A DNA stretch of 64,000 bases, from contig CAAFMS010000005.1 in the NCBI GenBank assembly GCA_900764105.1, positions 1 through 64,000 of the forward strand, in the 5' to 3' direction. A program made the translations under genes and the position numbers. This DNA is from Clostridia bacterium (GTDB taxonomy: Bacteria; Bacillota; Clostridia; Christensenellales; Borkfalkiaceae). Of this stretch, positions 32,401-40,202 are shown piece by piece (within the stretch, counting starts at the first letter, position 1; the number at the start of each line of letters is the position of its first letter). A model generated the notes under the pieces. That model was not told where the DNA came from and searched no databases. It saw only the letters and a list, made by a program, of their open reading frames with translations.

Positions 32401-32930
32401 TTTACTCGAACACCGGCGGACAGGCGAGCAAGTCCACTCCTACGGGCGCGGTCGCTAAATTCGCGGCAGGCGGCAAGAGAGTCAAGAAGAAGGACCTCGG
32501 AATGATGGCTATGAGTTACGGATACGTTTACGTCGCTCAATGCGCTATGGGTTCCAACAAGCAGCAGTTCCTTAACGCTATAACCGAAGCCGAGGCTTAC
32601 GACGGACCGTCGCTCCTTATCTGCTATGCTCCGTGCATCAACCACGGTATCAACATGGCTAACTCGCAGACCGAAGAGAAGAAAGCGGTAGACGCAGGCT
32701 ACTGGCACCTTTACAGATACAATCCCGAAAAGGTCGGAACGGAAGTCAACCCGTTCACGCTTGACAGCAAAGACCCGACGGCAAGTTATCAGGACTTCAT
32801 ACTCGGCGAAAACCGTTACGCGACCTTAAAGAAAGCGCAACCCGAACTTGCCGAGAAACTCTTCGTAGAAGCGGAAGAAGAGAACACCGAAAGACTTGAC
32901 AAATACAAGAAACTTGCGGGAAAGGAATAA
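29406..32930 (+). CDS. nifJ: Pyruvate:ferredoxin (flavodoxin) oxidoreductase
   Basis: A 1174-residue single-chain enzyme that converts pyruvate and CoA to acetyl-CoA and CO2, reducing ferredoxin; the usual length. In order: the pyruvate domain (YPITPSSPMAE near residue 25, AVHGSLSAGAL), a CoA-binding-type region, two 4Fe-4S sites near residue 690-755 (CIQCNQCSFVCP and CMGCGVCANVCP), and the C-terminal thiamine diphosphate domain (CAGCGETPY, GDGWAYDIGYGG, NTGGQASKSTP). Codon use is strongly biased toward a few C/G-ending codons, as in highly expressed genes, which also creates a long false reading frame on the other strand. It is monocistronic with its own promoter and terminator. Confidence 0.97.
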   Translation: MKVMTIDGNTAASHVAYAFSEVAAIYPITPSSPMAEVADEWSTAGRTNMFGQKLRLAEMQSEAGAAGAVHGSLSAGALTVTYTASQGLLLMIPNMYKISGELLPCVFHVSARALAAHSLNIFGDHSDVMACRQTGFAMLASNSVQEVMDLALVAHLSTLKSKVPFLHFFDGFRTSHEVSKIEAIDYEDMKKLVDMKDIEDFRARALNPDHPIQKGTAQNSDTYFQNRETANLYYEAVPGIVQKMMNKVSALTGRSYHLFDYVGAPDAEYVIVIMGSGAEAIEETIAKMNKEGHKVGVLKVRLYRPFAGKAFVKALPTSVKKVAVLDRTKEPGSLGEPLYLDVIAALNEFGRKKVKVYGGRYGLGSKEFNPSMVYSVYKNLESSDTKNHFTVGIYDDLTHTSLDFSEQYNAAPAGTISCKFYGLGSDGTVGANKNSIKIIGDHTDMYAQGYFFYDSKKSGGITVSHLRFGKTPIQSSYLIDAADFIACSQPSYVTRYDMVTDLKEGGKFLLNCEWNNAEDLGKNLPASMKRLLAKKRAKLYVIDAIKIAASIGLGGRTNAIMQAAFFKINPEIMPYAEAEDWMKQYVKKSYGKKGDAVVNMNYAAIDKASSELKEIAVPAQWADATTGAEPVKLADDKYFQEVIHPIIALQGDKLPSSAFNADGSVPTGTTKFEKRGVAVKIPEWNAENCIQCNQCSFVCPHACIRPVLVKEGTELPATFATKAAIGMNGYKYRMQVSPLDCMGCGVCANVCPTKEDKKALTMIPLEKVVKEETVNYEFSEKLPEVDTSVFKKNTVKGSQFSKPLFEFSGACAGCGETPYIKVITQMFGDRMIVANATGCSSIYGGSSPTCPYTKNAEGKGPAWANSLFEDNAEYGFGFNLAYTQRREKLADLMRKVQDLGLRGRIGEACKLWLENKKSPDVTKRVAKLLEAALPSAIKNAKGELKETLKEIDKMQDCVIKKSIWIIGGDGWAYDIGYGGLDHVLAQGEDVNVLVVDTEVYSNTGGQASKSTPTGAVAKFAAGGKRVKKKDLGMMAMSYGYVYVAQCAMGSNKQQFLNAITEAEAYDGPSLLICYAPCINHGINMANSQTEEKKAVDAGYWHLYRYNPEKVGTEVNPFTLDSKDPTASYQDFILGENRYATLKKAQPELAEKLFVEAEEENTERLDKYKKLAGKE

Positions 32931-32997
32931 TAGAAACAATTTACCGACGAGCCGTATAGACTTAGTTTTCGGTAAATTAAGATAATCAACCAAAAGG

Positions 32998-33034
32998 AAG
33001 CGGCGGTCGCAAAATTTGCGACCGCCGCTTTTCG
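32998..33034 (+). terminator. Terminator of the nifJ gene
   Basis: AAGCGGCGGTCGC and GCGACCGCCGCTT pair as a 13-bp stem, followed by TTCG and T-rich sequence, 67 bases after the stop codon. Confidence 0.85.
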
Positions 33035-33056
33035 TATTGTTATAATTTTTCTATTA

Positions 33057-33173
33057 AAAAGGCTATCGGGACGTCGCCCCAAAGATCTCTTAATAACGCA
33101 AGCGTATTTAAGAAAAGGGCGTCCCGACAGACTGAAAAATATTCTGAATTTCGATTTTTCGACAGCCTTAGCC
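33057..33173. repeat. Inverted repeat with REP-like core
   Basis: AAGGCTATCGGGACG (33059) faces GGGCGTCCCGACAG (33119-33132), and AAGGCT pairs with AGCCTT near 33168. The core GGGACGTCGCCCC resembles the short palindromes near 4440, 39445, 53345 and 53390. Confidence 0.5.
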
Positions 33174-33220
33174 GATAAAAACCGTCAAAGTTTCCGCAAT
33201 GATCCTGATTATAAACGTGT

Positions 33221-34147
33221 TCACGCCGCCGCTTCGGTTTCTTGCAGGGAATTTCTATATTCGGCTATCAGCCCCTGAAAATAAGTAGCATAGTCGCTTT
33301 GCAAAAGATTGAGATAATTATAGTTATACAGTTCTTCCTTAGCGTCAACGCTTTCACCTTCAACCGCAATTTTAACCGAGCGGGAGGGAGTTCCCAAAGT
33401 TAAATCGTATTTATCTTCTCCTATGCTCATCGAAACGGGCTTTTTTGTTTCGGAATCGAATTCGAAGGAAACGGTCAAATCGGTTACGACAACGGGCTTT
33501 TCGTCCGATTTTAAAGCGTAGTAAAGCGTCGCCTTACCTTTCGAAGAGTCAACGTCGTAATATTTGTAAATGTATTCGCCCGGATTATTTTGACTTTCGC
33601 TTACAACTTCCGCGCGGTACAACGCGTTATATTTATACAAATCATAGCCGAAAATCGGTAAATCTGCGTAAACCTTTTTGACGTAAGAAAGATCCGTGGA
33701 TCTGTCTACCTTGTCGTATTGAATATCGTACGCGTCAATGTATTTGCTTGCGGAAGGCCAACGGGAAATAAGCGAAACTTTCTGTCTTGCGTTCACGTTA
33801 AAACTGTTCGTTCTTTCCCCCTCGCCCGTTATAAAGCCGACCAAGGATATATTACCCTCTTCGTTATAAGAATACTCGAGTTTAACCTCTCTTGCAATAA
33901 CGGGGGAGGAATCGTCCTTATATACATAATAGCCGTAATCCTTACCCGTTATAACCAAATAAGCCTCTTTGCCGTATTTTTTTATATTGTCTACGGTGTC
34001 TTCTCCGTAAACGGTACGGGTATCCGTAACAAGTTTATACGTCCCCACGACGTCTTCCTTTTTCCCCGCTTTACATGAAACAAGAAACAAGGAAAGCGCG
34101 AGCATTAAAACAGAAATCACAACTGAAACGGTTGATTTGTTTTTCAT
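33221..34147 (-). CDS. Secreted lipoprotein, unknown function
   Basis: A 308-residue protein with a lipoprotein signal ending LFLVSC (Cys25). The mature region is charged and rich in Tyr, Val and Lys, with beta-type pattern and repeated segments such as GTYKLVTDTRTVYGED and EYSYNEEGNISLVG; the start resembles lipocalin-like small-molecule-response proteins (VVGTYKLV), a weak similarity. The start at 34147 is chosen because the signal peptide begins there and the upstream frame has no leader. It has its own consensus promoter. Function is unknown. Confidence 0.7.
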   Translation of the reverse strand: MKNKSTVSVVISVLMLALSLFLVSCKAGKKEDVVGTYKLVTDTRTVYGEDTVDNIKKYGKEAYLVITGKDYGYYVYKDDSSPVIAREVKLEYSYNEEGNISLVGFITGEGERTNSFNVNARQKVSLISRWPSASKYIDAYDIQYDKVDRSTDLSYVKKVYADLPIFGYDLYKYNALYRAEVVSESQNNPGEYIYKYYDVDSSKGKATLYYALKSDEKPVVVTDLTVSFEFDSETKKPVSMSIGEDKYDLTLGTPSRSVKIAVEGESVDAKEELYNYNYLNLLQSDYATYFQGLIAEYRNSLQETEAAA

Positions 34148-34169
34148 AAAAAATCCTGCCTTTTTTCTT

Positions 34170-34198
34170 ATTATATAATACAAAGAAACAAATGTCAA
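34170..34198 (-). promoter_or_regulatory. Promoter of lipoprotein gene 33221-34147
   Basis: On the minus strand: TTGACA (34193-34198), 17 bp, TATAAT (34170-34175). Confidence 0.75.
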
Positions 34199-34445
34199 TA
34201 CCCGATTTTTTACGTTTACCAAAATTGCTATTTCTTGCAAAATCACGACAATTTCCGCAAGTGAAATACTATTAGCGGTTTTATTATTTCCCCCTTCCGA
34301 CTCGGTGTAGGAGACGGCAAAGGCTCCGCCGATAAGAACACCTGATAAAAGCCGCCCTATAAGTCGATTATCCGACCGATTTCATCGTCTAACCGTAGCC
34401 GCGCGTTACGACTTATTATTATCGGAAGTCTCCCCTGCGTTTTTT

Positions 34446-36308
34446 TTATTCGACCGCTTTCAGACTCTCGTTCATCTTCGTTTTTACTATTTTAGGTCTC
34501 AGCATAATCGTTACGAGAAAAGTAAATCCGATTACGACGAAAGGTATCAACACCCACATAAACCAACTTACGTTGCCCACCGCTCCGAATCCTATCGTTT
34601 TAAATACGAGCGTCGCAAGCCCTATCCCTACGGGATAACCGAGAATAATTCCGAAAAACGCGCTTATGTATATTTCCCGATAGATATATCCGCAAATTTC
34701 TCCGTCGTGGTAGCCGAGAACCATAAGAGTCGCTATTTCTCTTTCTCTTTCGCTTATATTTATCGTCGTAAGCGTATTTATAACGACGGCGGTCAAAAGT
34801 CCGGCAAAAACAACGACAACTATCGCTATTCCGATAATCGCCGGCGAACCGAAATCATCGAACAAGCACATATCGAGAAGGGCAAGCCCCGCAAATACGA
34901 GTCCCGTTGACACCGCTACGGATATAAGCATCATCAAAAATCTCGTTTTATACCTGAAAACGTTTCTCATCGATGACTTATACTTAAACGAAAGACGCTT
35001 CCATATAAACGGAATCCTCTCGAGAAGTATTCTGCGTCCTTTTTTCGGCGGTTTCGGACGTAAAAGGTCTGCGGGGATATTGTTCGCAAGTCGCATACCG
35101 ATAAAGAATACCGCGATAAGCGTAACCGCCATAACCACGCCGAACGACAGAAAATAATAACTCGGATCAACAACCACCGATATCGGAGGCATAACGTAAC
35201 TGTATCCGAAAACGTAACATATCAGCCACGAAACGCCGTACCCGACGAAAAACCCGACCGCTCCGCCGACAGCAAGCGCAACGAGAGCAAAGAAAACGTA
35301 CCTCATCACGATACTTATCGAGCCGTACCCGAGAGTTTTAAGACAAGCGATTTGCGAACGCTCTTCATCCATAAGCCGCATCATAGACGACAAAACGACG
35401 AGAAGGGTTACGGCGATAAAAATCACCATTAAAATATTGCCTATTCCTCGCACCTTATCCGCGCTTGCCGTAATAGATTTGAAACTGTAATTGTCGTAAA
35501 GGGTAATTACCCGTATTTGTTCGCCTAAAATCTCCGCAAGTTCTGTCTTTTCTTTTTCGACGTATTTTTCATAACCGGAAGAGAAAGAGTTAAACAAATC
35601 CCGATTTTTCGCCGTAACGTACAGTTCGCCGTTCAGTCTGAAAGGAATCGTTTCAATCGGACAGTACAAAATGTTTTCAAGCAGGTCGAGTTTGTTAATA
35701 TCCGCTATATTATCGGGAATTTCGGTATCTTCCGAATTATTGTAACTCGGCTCCCCGTCCTTGCCGAAAGTAAGCGGACTTCTCACTATTCCTTTTATCG
35801 TAACTTCGATTTTGAATTCTGACGGCAATTCCAATGCGGGAGCAACGTCTATCTCGACTTTTTGTCCGACAGAGTAGCCCTTTATTATTTTGTCTTTTTC
35901 TTCCGCGTAAACGCAATTTTTGTCGCTACTTGTTATTTCTTCGCCTTCCACGAGTTCGGGTTTATTGATTTTTGAATTTTCGAAATCGATAAAATACAGC
36001 CGAAGAGATCTCTTTTCGCCCGTCCGAATATCGATCGACATTCCCGCCTCGACGTTATTCTCTCCGTAACGGTTTTTTACCGCGGAAATCTGTTCGTCGG
36101 TAAACGCGCCCGTCTTGCTTTTTATTATAAAATCGCTTACGTTCCGATTTTTATAGTAGCTTATCACGCTGTCTTTAATCATATCGGTCGGCGAGCCGAT
36201 TCCGGATATAAATCCTATGGATATGAGGACGATACCGATGAGCGAAATAAGTCGGATAAGATGCTTCCCGAACATTCTGCGGACTGTTTTAAAGTACGTT
36301 TTCACCAT
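34446..36308 (-). CDS. FtsX/MacB-type ABC transporter permease
   Basis: A 620-residue membrane protein. After an N-terminal helix (~residues 15-38) comes a large extracytoplasmic domain, then two FtsX domains with helices around residues 285-405 and 465-615, the second carrying the NISEREREIATLMVLGYHDGEI segment of the family. Such permeases move lipids, peptides or antibiotics out, or transmit mechanical force. It overlaps the ATPase gene by seven bases. The substrate is unknown; the nearby TetR regulator makes a drug or envelope-stress role possible. Confidence 0.85.
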   Translation of the reverse strand: MVKTYFKTVRRMFGKHLIRLISLIGIVLISIGFISGIGSPTDMIKDSVISYYKNRNVSDFIIKSKTGAFTDEQISAVKNRYGENNVEAGMSIDIRTGEKRSLRLYFIDFENSKINKPELVEGEEITSSDKNCVYAEEKDKIIKGYSVGQKVEIDVAPALELPSEFKIEVTIKGIVRSPLTFGKDGEPSYNNSEDTEIPDNIADINKLDLLENILYCPIETIPFRLNGELYVTAKNRDLFNSFSSGYEKYVEKEKTELAEILGEQIRVITLYDNYSFKSITASADKVRGIGNILMVIFIAVTLLVVLSSMMRLMDEERSQIACLKTLGYGSISIVMRYVFFALVALAVGGAVGFFVGYGVSWLICYVFGYSYVMPPISVVVDPSYYFLSFGVVMAVTLIAVFFIGMRLANNIPADLLRPKPPKKGRRILLERIPFIWKRLSFKYKSSMRNVFRYKTRFLMMLISVAVSTGLVFAGLALLDMCLFDDFGSPAIIGIAIVVVVFAGLLTAVVINTLTTINISEREREIATLMVLGYHDGEICGYIYREIYISAFFGIILGYPVGIGLATLVFKTIGFGAVGNVSWFMWVLIPFVVIGFTFLVTIMLRPKIVKTKMNESLKAVE

Positions 36309-37003
36309 TCTATCTCCTCAATCGATTTGGGGTTATCGTTCGCTTCGATGCTCTCTATCCTTCCGCTTTTTATCCTTATCACCTTATCCGCCATGTCTTT
36401 AAGCGCAGCGTTGTGCGTTACCACGATAACGAGTTTTTTCCGTTCGCGAGACAGGTCTTGTAAAAGTTTCAGAATCTTTTTGCCCGTAACGTAATCGAGC
36501 GCGCCGGTCGGCTCGTCGCATAAAATCAACTTGGGATTTTTTGCAATCGCTCGCGCGATAGATACCCTTTGCTGTTCGCCTCCCGAAAGTTCTGCGGGAA
36601 AATTGTTCAATCTGTCCGCAAGTCCGACCGACTCGAGTACGGTTTTCGGATCGAGATGATTTTCGCATATTTCAACGGCGATTTCTACGTTTTCCAAAGC
36701 GGTCAGATTCGGCATCAGATTGTAAAACTGAAAAACAAACCCCACGTCGCGACGTCGATAGTCGGTGAGTTGTTTTTTGTTGAACGCGGTAATGTTTTTT
36801 CCGTCAAGATCGATTTCGCCGCTCGTTGCCGTATCCATTCCGCCTAAAAGGTTCAAAAGAGTGGTTTTCCCCGCTCCCGACGCCCCGAGAATTACAACAA
36901 ATTCGCCCTCGTTCAAATCAAACGAGACGTCTTCAACGGCGGGTACTGTCAAAGAACCGACATGATATTCTTTTCTGACGTTTTTTAAAGATAGTATTTT
37001 CAT
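36302..37003 (-). CDS. MacB/LolD-type ABC transporter ATPase
   Basis: A 233-residue ATPase of the lipoprotein-release/macrolide-export group. Walker A GASGAGKTTLLN, Q-loop FQFYNLMPNLTALENV, signature LSGGEQQRVSIARA and Walker B LILCDEPTGALD are intact. Partner of the permease encoded immediately downstream; together they form a two-gene exporter unit with its own promoter. Confidence 0.93.
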   Translation of the reverse strand: MKILSLKNVRKEYHVGSLTVPAVEDVSFDLNEGEFVVILGASGAGKTTLLNLLGGMDTATSGEIDLDGKNITAFNKKQLTDYRRRDVGFVFQFYNLMPNLTALENVEIAVEICENHLDPKTVLESVGLADRLNNFPAELSGGEQQRVSIARAIAKNPKLILCDEPTGALDYVTGKKILKLLQDLSRERKKLVIVVTHNAALKDMADKVIRIKSGRIESIEANDNPKSIEEIEW

Positions 37004-37036
37004 AATCCGCTCCTTTACAAAATATAACTTATTTTC

Positions 37037-37065
37037 ATTATATATGCGATTTTATGATTTGTCAA
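37037..37065 (-). promoter_or_regulatory. Promoter of ABC exporter pair
   Basis: On the minus strand: TTGACA (37060-37065), 17 bp, TATAAT (37037-37042). Confidence 0.75.
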
Positions 37066-37160
37066 GGTTGATTTTGAATTGTTTACTCGTTATTTTGTGA
37101 TATTATGGTAAAAAAATCCCATATCTGTCAAATCAGGGAAAATTAAGACGTATTTTACAG

Positions 37161-37781
37161 TTATTCTTTTATAATTTCACCGAAAACTTCGTCCCTGTCG
37201 AAACTGTCGTCAACAAAACCCTTTATTTCTTTAATCGATTTACAAATACTCACGCTGAATCCTGTGAGAATTTTAGCGATTTCTTCGTCAGAAAATGGGC
37301 AAATACCGCCAACGCACAGCGTTGCGATACTATGGGTGGCAAGCCATAGATCGCGGAAAAGTCTTTTCGATTCCTTTTCGTTAAAACGATACGTTTTCTC
37401 TATGGAATTTATCACGATAAGCCGAATACCCGACAAGGTATCGAGCATACTCTCGCCCTCTTTATCGGGATTGATGAAAAGCATTTTATACAGTTCGGGT
37501 TCTTCCTTTGCGAAGCGGATATACGCCATACCGAACCCGAAGAAAGGAATTAACGCTTCGACCCCTTTTTTAAGGTAATTATGGCAGAGTTTTTCGGCGT
37601 AAATTCTCACTTCCTCTTTCGCCTCTTCCATATTTTTAAAGCAAGTGAAAATCGGCTGAGTGGAAACGCCGAGTTCACCCGCGATTCCCCTTGCGGTAAC
37701 TGCGTCAACGCCGCCTCGTCTCGTAAGATTTACTGCGGCTTCGACTATTTCTTCTCTTTTAAATTTGAATTTCGGCGGCAT
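37161..37781 (-). CDS. TetR-family transcriptional regulator
   Basis: A 206-residue repressor-like protein. The DNA-binding domain (residues 8-55) reads REEIVEAAVNLTRRGG followed by TARGIAGELGVSTQPIFTCFKNMEE, a typical TetR helix-turn-helix. The ligand domain is TetR_C-like (WHG family style, with FWLATHSIATL-type DLWLATHSIATLCVG). It is encoded just upstream of the ABC exporter, which it probably controls in response to a small molecule. An imperfect dyad at its own promoter suggests autoregulation. Confidence 0.85.
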   Translation of the reverse strand: MPPKFKFKREEIVEAAVNLTRRGGVDAVTARGIAGELGVSTQPIFTCFKNMEEAKEEVRIYAEKLCHNYLKKGVEALIPFFGFGMAYIRFAKEEPELYKMLFINPDKEGESMLDTLSGIRLIVINSIEKTYRFNEKESKRLFRDLWLATHSIATLCVGGICPFSDEEIAKILTGFSVSICKSIKEIKGFVDDSFDRDEVFGEIIKE

Positions 37782-37800
37782 ATTTACCTCTTATTACATT

Positions 37801-37847
37801 TGATATATAACATCAGATATTTTATCTCTTAATTTTTCCTTTGTCAA
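37801..37847 (-). promoter_or_regulatory. TetR gene promoter with candidate operator
   Basis: On the minus strand: TTGACA (37842-37847), 17 bp, TAAAAT (37819-37824). Just downstream the dyad TGATGTTATATATCA (37801-37815) covers the expected start of transcription, a fitting place for an autoregulatory operator. Confidence 0.6.
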
Positions 37848-38433
37848 GCGAAAAAAAAGCGTAAAAAAAACCGATGATAGCAAACGGTGTTCCCATTAGG
37901 GATTGTAAAAATCAATTAATTTAATGGGAACACCTGCAAGTGAGTTTGTAAATAGAGTTCAGAAAAATCTGAGCTCTTTTTTATTATTTTCTGATAAAGA
38001 GTGATAATGTTAATCAATAAAGACATCTTTCAAACCGAATAGATAATGCCATAAACCAGTTCCAGCAAATTATTTTTAATAATTTCTCAAGAAATATTGA
38101 CATTGCATGAAAAATAGTGTATAAGTAAATTACAGCAATTAAAAAACGCGCCTATTAGATAGAAATCGACGCACCGATGGCTTTCGCCATATGGTAAATT
38201 AAGTATAGCGCACTTTGTGGGTTTGTCAAGAAAGACATCTTAGTTGTGAGTAAAAGTAAATGATATGGTATACGTTGATATTGGAGTTGGTTCCAGTATA
38301 AAAGCAGATATTGGTATTGCGATTATTTATACATGGAAATGTCGTATGTTGTAAATGAAAGTGATTTTTACAATCCTGAGTTTTATTGGCATTATCAAGA
38401 TCTATCTGATTAATATTGAATAGGAGGTGTTTT
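37848..38433. other. Intergenic AT-rich stretch with two hairpins
   Basis: A 13-bp inverted repeat (GGTGTTCCCATTA at 37886, TAATGGGAACACC ending 37934) and a terminator-like GAGTTCAG...CTGAGCTC followed by TTTTTTA (37955-37982) are present. A short hairpin ATGGCTTTCGCCAT lies near 38178. No reading frame is convincing. The base composition drops to about one third GC from roughly 37.9 kb on. Confidence 0.5.
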
Positions 38434-39237
38434 ATGATAAAAGTTAGAATAATATCAATTTACCTATGCGTTGTTTCATTGTTTTTATTTGTATCTTGTG
38501 GCAGTAATATTAAAAGTGATGAAACATACCGCGAACAATATGTTGCAGCATATCGAGGAGCATCAATAGCGTTGGATATATCAAACAATACCCAACAAAA
38601 CGTTACTATGCTTATAGACGCGGTTAGCGCTGATAATTTTTACATTGCTTTTCAGTCGGCGCAAGATGATTTTGAAAACTGTTATAAGCCAGCTGATGAA
38701 AGTCCGCTTAAGAGCACGCGCGGCTTCGTCTATTTTTTATATCTTTTATATAAAAATAATGTTCCGATAACGCAAGCTCCTATTACTTTGGATTGCGATT
38801 ATATCATGAATAATCAAACTATTCAAGATAATAGTATAACGCTGTTATCCGAAATTGACTTGATTAACAATAGAATAGTCGGAAATGTGATTGGTGTAAG
38901 CGCGGAATCGGGTGCTAACCGTGACACTGATGAGTTTTATATTCACATTGAAATAGATTTTGATTTTAACAGTCTTACAATAGGAGGTTTCACTCTTGAT
39001 ATGATAGGTATTGCCGGGGATAATTTATCTTTTGAAAACGGCGTTTCTTGTTTGTATAAAAACGGCAAAGTGTATACAGCAAATAAAAGCGATTTGGGAA
39101 ATAAACTCGATGAATATGTGGAATTTGTTGAAGAAACATATTATAAACCTTATAAAGGTTTGACTGCAAAAGCCGTTAAAATAAACAAAAACTATTCAAA
39201 AGAGTATACGGAATCAATGAATAGATTTGTTATGTAA
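38434..39237 (+). CDS. Secreted lipoprotein, unknown function, AT-rich
   Basis: A 267-residue lipoprotein with a signal ending LFVSC (Cys22). The start at 38434 follows AGGAGG at a good distance; a TTG in frame six codons earlier is less likely. The body (residues 30-267) is a soluble domain with many Asn, Asp and Ile and a strand-rich look; the segment GGFTLDMIGIAGDN is central. I do not recognise a family. The gene is clearly richer in A+T than the chromosome around it, suggesting recent gain. A strong hairpin terminator follows. Confidence 0.7.
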   Translation: MIKVRIISIYLCVVSLFLFVSCGSNIKSDETYREQYVAAYRGASIALDISNNTQQNVTMLIDAVSADNFYIAFQSAQDDFENCYKPADESPLKSTRGFVYFLYLLYKNNVPITQAPITLDCDYIMNNQTIQDNSITLLSEIDLINNRIVGNVIGVSAESGANRDTDEFYIHIEIDFDFNSLTIGGFTLDMIGIAGDNLSFENGVSCLYKNGKVYTANKSDLGNKLDEYVEFVEETYYKPYKGLTAKAVKINKNYSKEYTESMNRFVM

Positions 39238-39310
39238 TCTTTTACTCTGGTCTGTATTTAATTTTAACTTGTGGCTATGGTTTGGTAAAAGATAATTGCT
39301 TTTGCGGAAT

Positions 39311-39353
39311 GGGTAGATTGTTCTGCTTGCAGAACTGTTCTACCCGTTTTTGT
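39311..39353 (+). terminator. Terminator after AT-rich lipoprotein
   Basis: GGGTAGA pairs with TCTACCC and GTTCTGC with GCAGAAC in one long stem, followed by GTTTTTGTGTTTTG. Confidence 0.75.
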
Positions 39354-39499
39354 GTTTTGTCCTGAAAATACGGGAATATCTGTTTGTTCCGTAATTCTTC
39401 TATCGAGATACGCCTGTTTCCCTAATGGTAACACCCGAATCATCGGGACGTCGAGGCGCCGTCCCGTTATTTTCTGTTGTTTACTTTGTCAAAATATTC

Positions 39500-39537
39500 T
39501 AAGTCAAAAAAAACGAGGAAATCGCCCTCCTCGTTTC
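39500..39537 (-). terminator. Terminator of the V-ATPase operon
   Basis: On the minus strand AACGAGGA and TCCTCGTT form a stem, followed by TTTTTTT, about 40 bases after the atpD stop codon. Confidence 0.8.
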
Positions 39538-39574
39538 TAATTGATTTTCGTTATTTTGAAAAAATTACCGCAAA

Positions 39575-40198
39575 TTATTGCAACATATCCTTGACTTTCA
39601 TAAGCCTCGTCGTCGCCGCGCGCTCGTTTTCGTCAAGTTTGCTCTTGATATACTTTATAGTCTCTTCTATCTGCGGTATCATAACGTATTCCAAAGCGTT
39701 TACTCTACGCTTGTTCCGCTCGATTTCCACCGCAAGCATCGCTACCGTCTTTTCGATTTCGGCAAGTTTTAAAAGTTTTCCGACAAGTTTTCCCGTCTTT
39801 GCGACCGAATAATCCGCTTCGCTCGTGAGTTCGGCGAAAGCGTACGGGTAAGTTGCGTTCGAATCGGTTTCTTTTATCTCTATTTTCGGCACTTCCACGT
39901 TCATAAAGTCCGCAACCGAAAACTCCGCCTCTACCGTAGATACCGGCATCGAAAACGCCTTCTCTATCTCGTCTGCGGACGAATAAGCGGAAGCCGTGGA
40001 AAACTGTTGAAGGCAGTCGGAAAGTTCGCTTTCGAGTTCTTCCCGAAGCCTCTTGTTTTCCTTGATAAGAACTGTAAAACGCCTTATCATTTCGTCCGAC
40101 TTGTCCTTTAAAAGTTTGTGACCTCTCGTCGCCGTGGATAGTCTGCTTTTCAGTTTTTTCAACTCCATTCTCGTGGGGTTTACGTTAAGCCTTGCCAT
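39575..40198 (-). CDS. atpD: V/A-type ATPase subunit D (central stalk)
   Basis: A 207-residue coiled-coil protein. It opens RLNVNPTRMELKKLKSRL, the universal start of V-type subunit D, which forms the rotating shaft inside the A3B3 head. The middle is a globular hairpin; the C-terminal helix (MIPQIEETIKYIKSKLDENERAA) is the second half of the coiled coil. It is the last gene of the ATPase operon, 4 bases after subunit B. Confidence 0.95.
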   Translation of the reverse strand: MARLNVNPTRMELKKLKSRLSTATRGHKLLKDKSDEMIRRFTVLIKENKRLREELESELSDCLQQFSTASAYSSADEIEKAFSMPVSTVEAEFSVADFMNVEVPKIEIKETDSNATYPYAFAELTSEADYSVAKTGKLVGKLLKLAEIEKTVAMLAVEIERNKRRVNALEYVMIPQIEETIKYIKSKLDENERAATTRLMKVKDMLQ

Positions 40199-40202
40199 TT
40201 CT

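Larger units (their letters stand above)
39238..39574. other. Intergenic stretch between lipoprotein and V-ATPase operon
   Basis: It holds two convergent terminators, listed separately, and a short palindromic repeat CGGGACGTCGAGGCGCCG near 39444-39461. TAATGGTAACACC (39424-39436) echoes TAATGGGAACACC at 37922. No gene is seen. Confidence 0.6.

Noticed and set aside
30672..32708. A 678-codon open frame on the strand opposite the pyruvate:ferredoxin oxidoreductase gene
   Set aside because: It lies wholly inside a clearly coding gene, its protein resembles nothing and is Arg/Ser/Phe-skewed, and biased codon use in the real gene (few T/C patterns that make stops on the reverse) explains its length.
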